Notes under the pieces: model-generated
The model's database searches: none
The model's input: only the letters and a program-made list of their open reading frames with translations
What the model was told of the DNA's origin: nothing
Shown: positions 60,192 to 64,000 of the stretch, in pieces
Layout: every line of letters starts with the position of its first letter
Position numbering within the stretch: the stretch's first letter is position 1
Source of the DNA: Affinibrenneria salicis
GTDB taxonomy: Bacteria > Pseudomonadota > Gammaproteobacteria > Enterobacterales > Enterobacteriaceae
Length of the DNA stretch: 64,000 bases
NCBI RefSeq assembly: GCF_008710095.1
Contig: NZ_VYKJ01000005.1
Coordinates: 65,375-129,374 of the forward strand
Direction: 5' to 3'
Translations under genes and position numbers: made by a program

Positions 60192-60932
60192 ATGTCAATA
60201 GACTGGAACTGGGGTATTTTTTTACAGGACGCCCCGTTCGGAAATACCACCTATCTCGGCTGGCTGTGGTCTGGCTTTCAGGTCACCATCGCCCTGTCGA
60301 TTTGCGCCTGGCTCATCGCGTTCTTTCTCGGTTCGCTGCTCGGCATTCTGCGTACCGTACCGAACCGTTTTATCGCCGCCATAGGCACCTGCTACGTCGA
60401 ATTATTCCGCAACGTTCCGTTAATCGTGCAGTTTTTTACCTGGTATCTGGTGGTGCCGGAACTGTTGCCTGAAAACATCGGCATGTGGTTTAAGGCCGAG
60501 CTGGATCCCAATATTCAGTTCTTCGTCTCCTCGATGGTCTGCCTGGGGCTGTTTACCGCCGCGCGCGTCTGCGAGCAGGTGCGCGCCGGGATCCAGTCGC
60601 TGCCGCGCGGACAAAAAGCCGCCGGGCTGGCGATGGGTCTGACCTTGCCGCAAACATATCGCTACGTGCTGCTGCCCAATGCCTACCGGGTGGTGGTGCC
60701 GCCGTTAACCTCGGAAATGCTGAATCTGGTAAAAAACTCCGCTATCGCCTCAACGATCGGTCTGGTGGACATGGCTGCGCAGGCCAACAAGCTGCTCGAC
60801 TATTCCGCCCACGCCTATGAAACATTTACCGCCATTACGCTGGCCTACATCGCCATCAACGCCTTGATTATGTTTTTAATGCAACTCGTTGAAAAGAAAA
60901 TACGTTTACCTGGCAGTATGGGGAGTAAATAA
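60192..60932 (+). CDS. gltJ: Glutamate/aspartate ABC transporter permease GltJ
   Basis: One of two inner-membrane permeases of the Glu/Asp importer (HisMQ type). The ATG at 60192 ([19 protein letters not shown]) follows CGGAG at 8 bases and gives 246 residues as in E. coli; the longer open frame runs back through the terminator and is not coding. Five transmembrane segments and the EAA-type loop [24 protein letters not shown] near 145-168 are visible. Its stop overlaps the gltK start by one base. Confidence 0.97.
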   Translation: MSIDWNWGIFLQDAPFGNTTYLGWLWSGFQVTIALSICAWLIAFFLGSLLGILRTVPNRFIAAIGTCYVELFRNVPLIVQFFTWYLVVPELLPENIGMWFKAELDPNIQFFVSSMVCLGLFTAARVCEQVRAGIQSLPRGQKAAGLAMGLTLPQTYRYVLLPNAYRVVVPPLTSEMLNLVKNSAIASTIGLVDMAAQANKLLDYSAHAYETFTAITLAYIAINALIMFLMQLVEKKIRLPGSMGSK

Positions 60933-61606
60933 TGTACGAATTTGACTGGAGCTCCATCGGGCCAAGCTTACCGTACCTGCTGCAGGGGATGTGGATCACG
61001 CTGGAAATCACTGTGACCGCCGTCATCTTCGGCATTATCTGGGGAACGATCCTGGCGGTTATGCGCCTGTCGCCGATTAAACCCATCAGTTGGTTCGCCA
61101 AACTGTACGTTAACCTGTTCCGTTCCGTGCCGCTGGTGATGGTGTTACTGTGGTTTTACCTGGTGGTGCCCGGCGTACTGCAAAATGTACTGGGCATTTC
61201 GCCGAAAACAGATATTCGCCTGATATCGGCTATGGTAGCCTTCTCTCTGTTTGAAGCGGCTTATTATTCCGAGATCATTCGCGCCGGGATCCTGAGCGTG
61301 GCCAGAGGGCAATCAGCGGCCGCGCTGGCGCTGGGTATGACGCACTGGCAATCGATGCAGTTGGTTATTTTGCCGCAGGCGTTCCGCGCCATGGTGCCGC
61401 TGCTGCTGACCCAGGGGATCGTCCTGTTTCAGGACACCTCGCTGGTTTATGTGCTCAGCCTTGCCGATTTCTTCCGTACGGCGTCAACCATTGGTGAACG
61501 AGACGGAACCCAGGTGGAAATGATCCTGTTTGCCGGCTTCATTTACTTTATTTTCAGCATTGCCGCGTCAATGCTGGTCAGCTATCTGAAAAAAAGGACG
61601 GTTTGA
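60932..61606 (+). CDS. gltK: Glutamate/aspartate ABC transporter permease GltK
   Basis: Second permease subunit, paralogous to GltJ. The 224 residues equal the E. coli length, with about five transmembrane segments and the EAA loop [25 protein letters not shown] near 127-150, which docks on the ATPase GltL. TAATG overlap with gltJ and TGATG overlap with gltL indicate tight coupling. Confidence 0.97.
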   Translation: MYEFDWSSIGPSLPYLLQGMWITLEITVTAVIFGIIWGTILAVMRLSPIKPISWFAKLYVNLFRSVPLVMVLLWFYLVVPGVLQNVLGISPKTDIRLISAMVAFSLFEAAYYSEIIRAGILSVARGQSAAALALGMTHWQSMQLVILPQAFRAMVPLLLTQGIVLFQDTSLVYVLSLADFFRTASTIGERDGTQVEMILFAGFIYFIFSIAASMLVSYLKKRTV

Positions 61607-62331
61607 TGATTTTCCTGAAAAATGTTTCTAAATGGTATGGTCACTTTCAGGTTCTGACCGACTGCTCCACGGAAGTAAAAAAAGGCGAAGTGGTAGTGGT
61701 GTGCGGGCCCTCCGGCTCCGGTAAATCGACATTGATCAAAACCGTTAACGGCCTGGAACCCATTCAGCAGGGCCAGATCGAAGTCAGCGGCATCACGGTC
61801 AACGACAAACGGACCAATCTGGCCCAGTTGCGCTCTAAAGTGGGCATGGTGTTCCAGCACTTCGAACTGTTTCCGCACCTGTCGATTCTCGATAACCTGA
61901 CGCTGGCGCAGATTAAAGTTTTAAAGCGCGAGCGTGAACCTTCGCGCCAGAAAGCGCTGAAGCTGCTGGATCGCGTCGGCCTGTCGGCGCACGCCAACAA
62001 ATATCCGGGCCAGCTGTCCGGCGGCCAGCAGCAGCGCGTCGCCATCGCGCGCGCGCTGTGCATGGATCCGATCGCGATGCTGTTCGATGAGCCGACTTCC
62101 GCGCTCGACCCGGAGATGATCAACGAAGTACTGGACGTCATGGTCGAACTGGCTCAGGAAGGCATGACCATGATGGTGGTCACCCACGAAATGGGCTTCG
62201 CCCGTAAGGTGGCGCACCGGGTTATTTTCATGGACGAAGGGAAAATCATCGAAGACACGCGCAAAGAGGATTTCTTCAACAACCCTCAGTCCGATCGCGC
62301 CAAAGATTTTCTCGCCAAAATCCTGCATTAA
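61606..62331 (+). CDS. gltL: Glutamate/aspartate ABC transporter ATP-binding protein GltL
   Basis: ATPase of the Glu/Asp importer. The ATG at 61606 overlaps the gltK stop (TGATG) and gives 241 residues. Walker [10 protein letters not shown] (near 34-42), Q-loop [12 protein letters not shown], signature [15 protein letters not shown] (near 134-148), Walker [16 protein letters not shown] and switch His in VTHEMGFA are all intact. Last gene of gltIJKL. Confidence 0.98.
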   Translation: MIFLKNVSKWYGHFQVLTDCSTEVKKGEVVVVCGPSGSGKSTLIKTVNGLEPIQQGQIEVSGITVNDKRTNLAQLRSKVGMVFQHFELFPHLSILDNLTLAQIKVLKREREPSRQKALKLLDRVGLSAHANKYPGQLSGGQQQRVAIARALCMDPIAMLFDEPTSALDPEMINEVLDVMVELAQEGMTMMVVTHEMGFARKVAHRVIFMDEGKIIEDTRKEDFFNNPQSDRAKDFLAKILH

Positions 62332-62339
62332 ACTCACCA

Positions 62340-62358
62340 GGGTGCCCGGACGGGCGCC
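62340..62358 (+). terminator. Hairpin after gltL, possible terminator
   Basis: GGGTGCCC-GGAC-GGGCGCCC-type hairpin with one G-T pair just after the gltL stop, followed by GCGTTTTA. Placement fits the end of gltIJKL, but the T-run is short. Confidence 0.5.
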
Positions 62359-62390
62359 CGCGTTTTACCCGTGCGCCGCAGCGGCCCGGC

Positions 62391-62879
62391 TCAGGGCTGA
62401 AACGGCTGGCGATGAAACTGATCGTGCGCGCATTTGGGGCACAAAGGCAGCACCTCCGGCGTATAAAACGCCATGCGATGGTGGCACTGTTCGCAGACCA
62501 GATTACCCAGCCCCACCACCTCACCGCTGTGATAGACGCCGTGGTGCGTAACGTCCTTAAAGATTTCCCGCCACTCCAGTTGGGTTTTATCGGTGATATC
62601 GGCCAGTTCCTGCCACAGGCTCTCCCTGATAACCCGCATAAACACGCTATCGCTGAACTCGTCCTCGCGCCGGCTTTCGCCGTAGCTACGCGCAAACTCT
62701 TCCAGATCGCGCCGCACCGCCTGCAGCACCTGCTCCACTTCGCTCTGCGCCAGCTCGCCGTCGCGCAACAGAGCCTGCCGCGCGCTCTCGATCAGGCGCT
62801 CTAAATCACGTTCGCCATCCTTTAACCGGGCGGTTAATGAAGGCATTAACTCACGATAATGGCGGGTTACCTTATTCAT
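62391..62879 (-). CDS. ybeL: Zinc-ribbon protein YbeL (DUF1451)
   Basis: Conserved cytoplasmic protein of unknown function. The 162 residues have a mostly helical N-terminal part (1-105, rich in Arg/Glu) and a C-terminal zinc ribbon with CEQCHH near 129 and CPKCAHD near 148. The N-terminus MNKVTRHYRELMPSLTARLKDGE is family-typical. Convergent with gltL and divergent from leuS, as in E. coli. Confidence 0.94.
   Translation of the reverse strand: MNKVTRHYRELMPSLTARLKDGERDLERLIESARQALLRDGELAQSEVEQVLQAVRRDLEEFARSYGESRREDEFSDSVFMRVIRESLWQELADITDKTQLEWREIFKDVTHHGVYHSGEVVGLGNLVCEQCHHRMAFYTPEVLPLCPKCAHDQFHRQPFQP

Positions 62880-64000
<1,121 letters not shown>

Overview
The window is a chromosomal segment of a gammaproteobacterium of the order Enterobacterales. 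Nearly every gene has a close Escherichia coli counterpart in close to E. coli order: pal-tolBARQ-ybgC, the cyd operon, sucDCBA-sdhBADC and gltA, nei, pxpBC-ybgI, phr-ybgA, ybfA, pgm-seqA, ybfF-ybfE, fldA-fur, glnS, nagE/nagBACD, asnB, a Met/Leu/Gln tRNA cluster, ubiF/miaB, ybeZYX-lnt, gltIJKL, ybeL and leuS. The fairly high GC and the accessory genes (murQ with an RpiR regulator, a chemoreceptor, a nucleotide pyrophosphatase) suggest a soft-rot or plant-associated lineage such as Pectobacteriaceae (Dickeya, Brenneria, Pectobacterium), but that family assignment is inference.

Layout. Positions 1-8078 (minus strand) hold the Tol-Pal envelope machine and the cytochrome bd oxidase operon, including the 37-residue cydX. 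Positions 8079-10813 are accessory: an ArcA-box-rich cyd control region, a secreted nucleotide pyrophosphatase and a decayed IS3-family orfA. Positions 10814-22518 carry the TCA block: sdhCDAB-sucABCD on the minus strand and gltA divergent from it, with a CRP-like site between. Positions 22605-28257 hold nei, a triplicated 169-bp repeat, murQ with a divergent RpiR-family regulator and a matching double operator, then pxpB/pxpC without pxpA, and ybgI. Positions 28276-35576 hold photolyase, a DUF1722 protein, ybfA, an EamA protein, pgm, seqA, ybfF and ybfE. A chemoreceptor, fldA, fur and glnS follow. Positions 40974-46911 are the N-acetylglucosamine regulon, with a conserved NagC/CRP control region; its NagE lacks the IIA domain.

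Positions 47173-49674 hold asnB and six tRNA genes behind a strong stringent-type promoter. Just after the tRNA cluster lies a small accessory island (49614-51453). It encodes a peptidoglycan-binding/lysozyme-like protein and a periplasmic LprI-type lysozyme inhibitor, arranged as a candidate antibacterial effector-immunity pair. Positions 51454-64000 return to core genes: ubiF, miaB, ybeZ-ybeY-ybeX-lnt, the glutamate/aspartate transporter gltIJKL (sigma-54 promoter, NtrC-like sites and a SroC-like sRNA region), ybeL and the 5' part of leuS.

Most of the window is ordinary core genome. The best candidates for something new are the lysozyme/inhibitor pair beside the tRNA cluster, the 169-bp triplication that copies the nei translation start, the murQ/RpiR operator module standing where pxpA would be, and the reversed order of sigma-54 promoter and enhancer sites in front of gltI.
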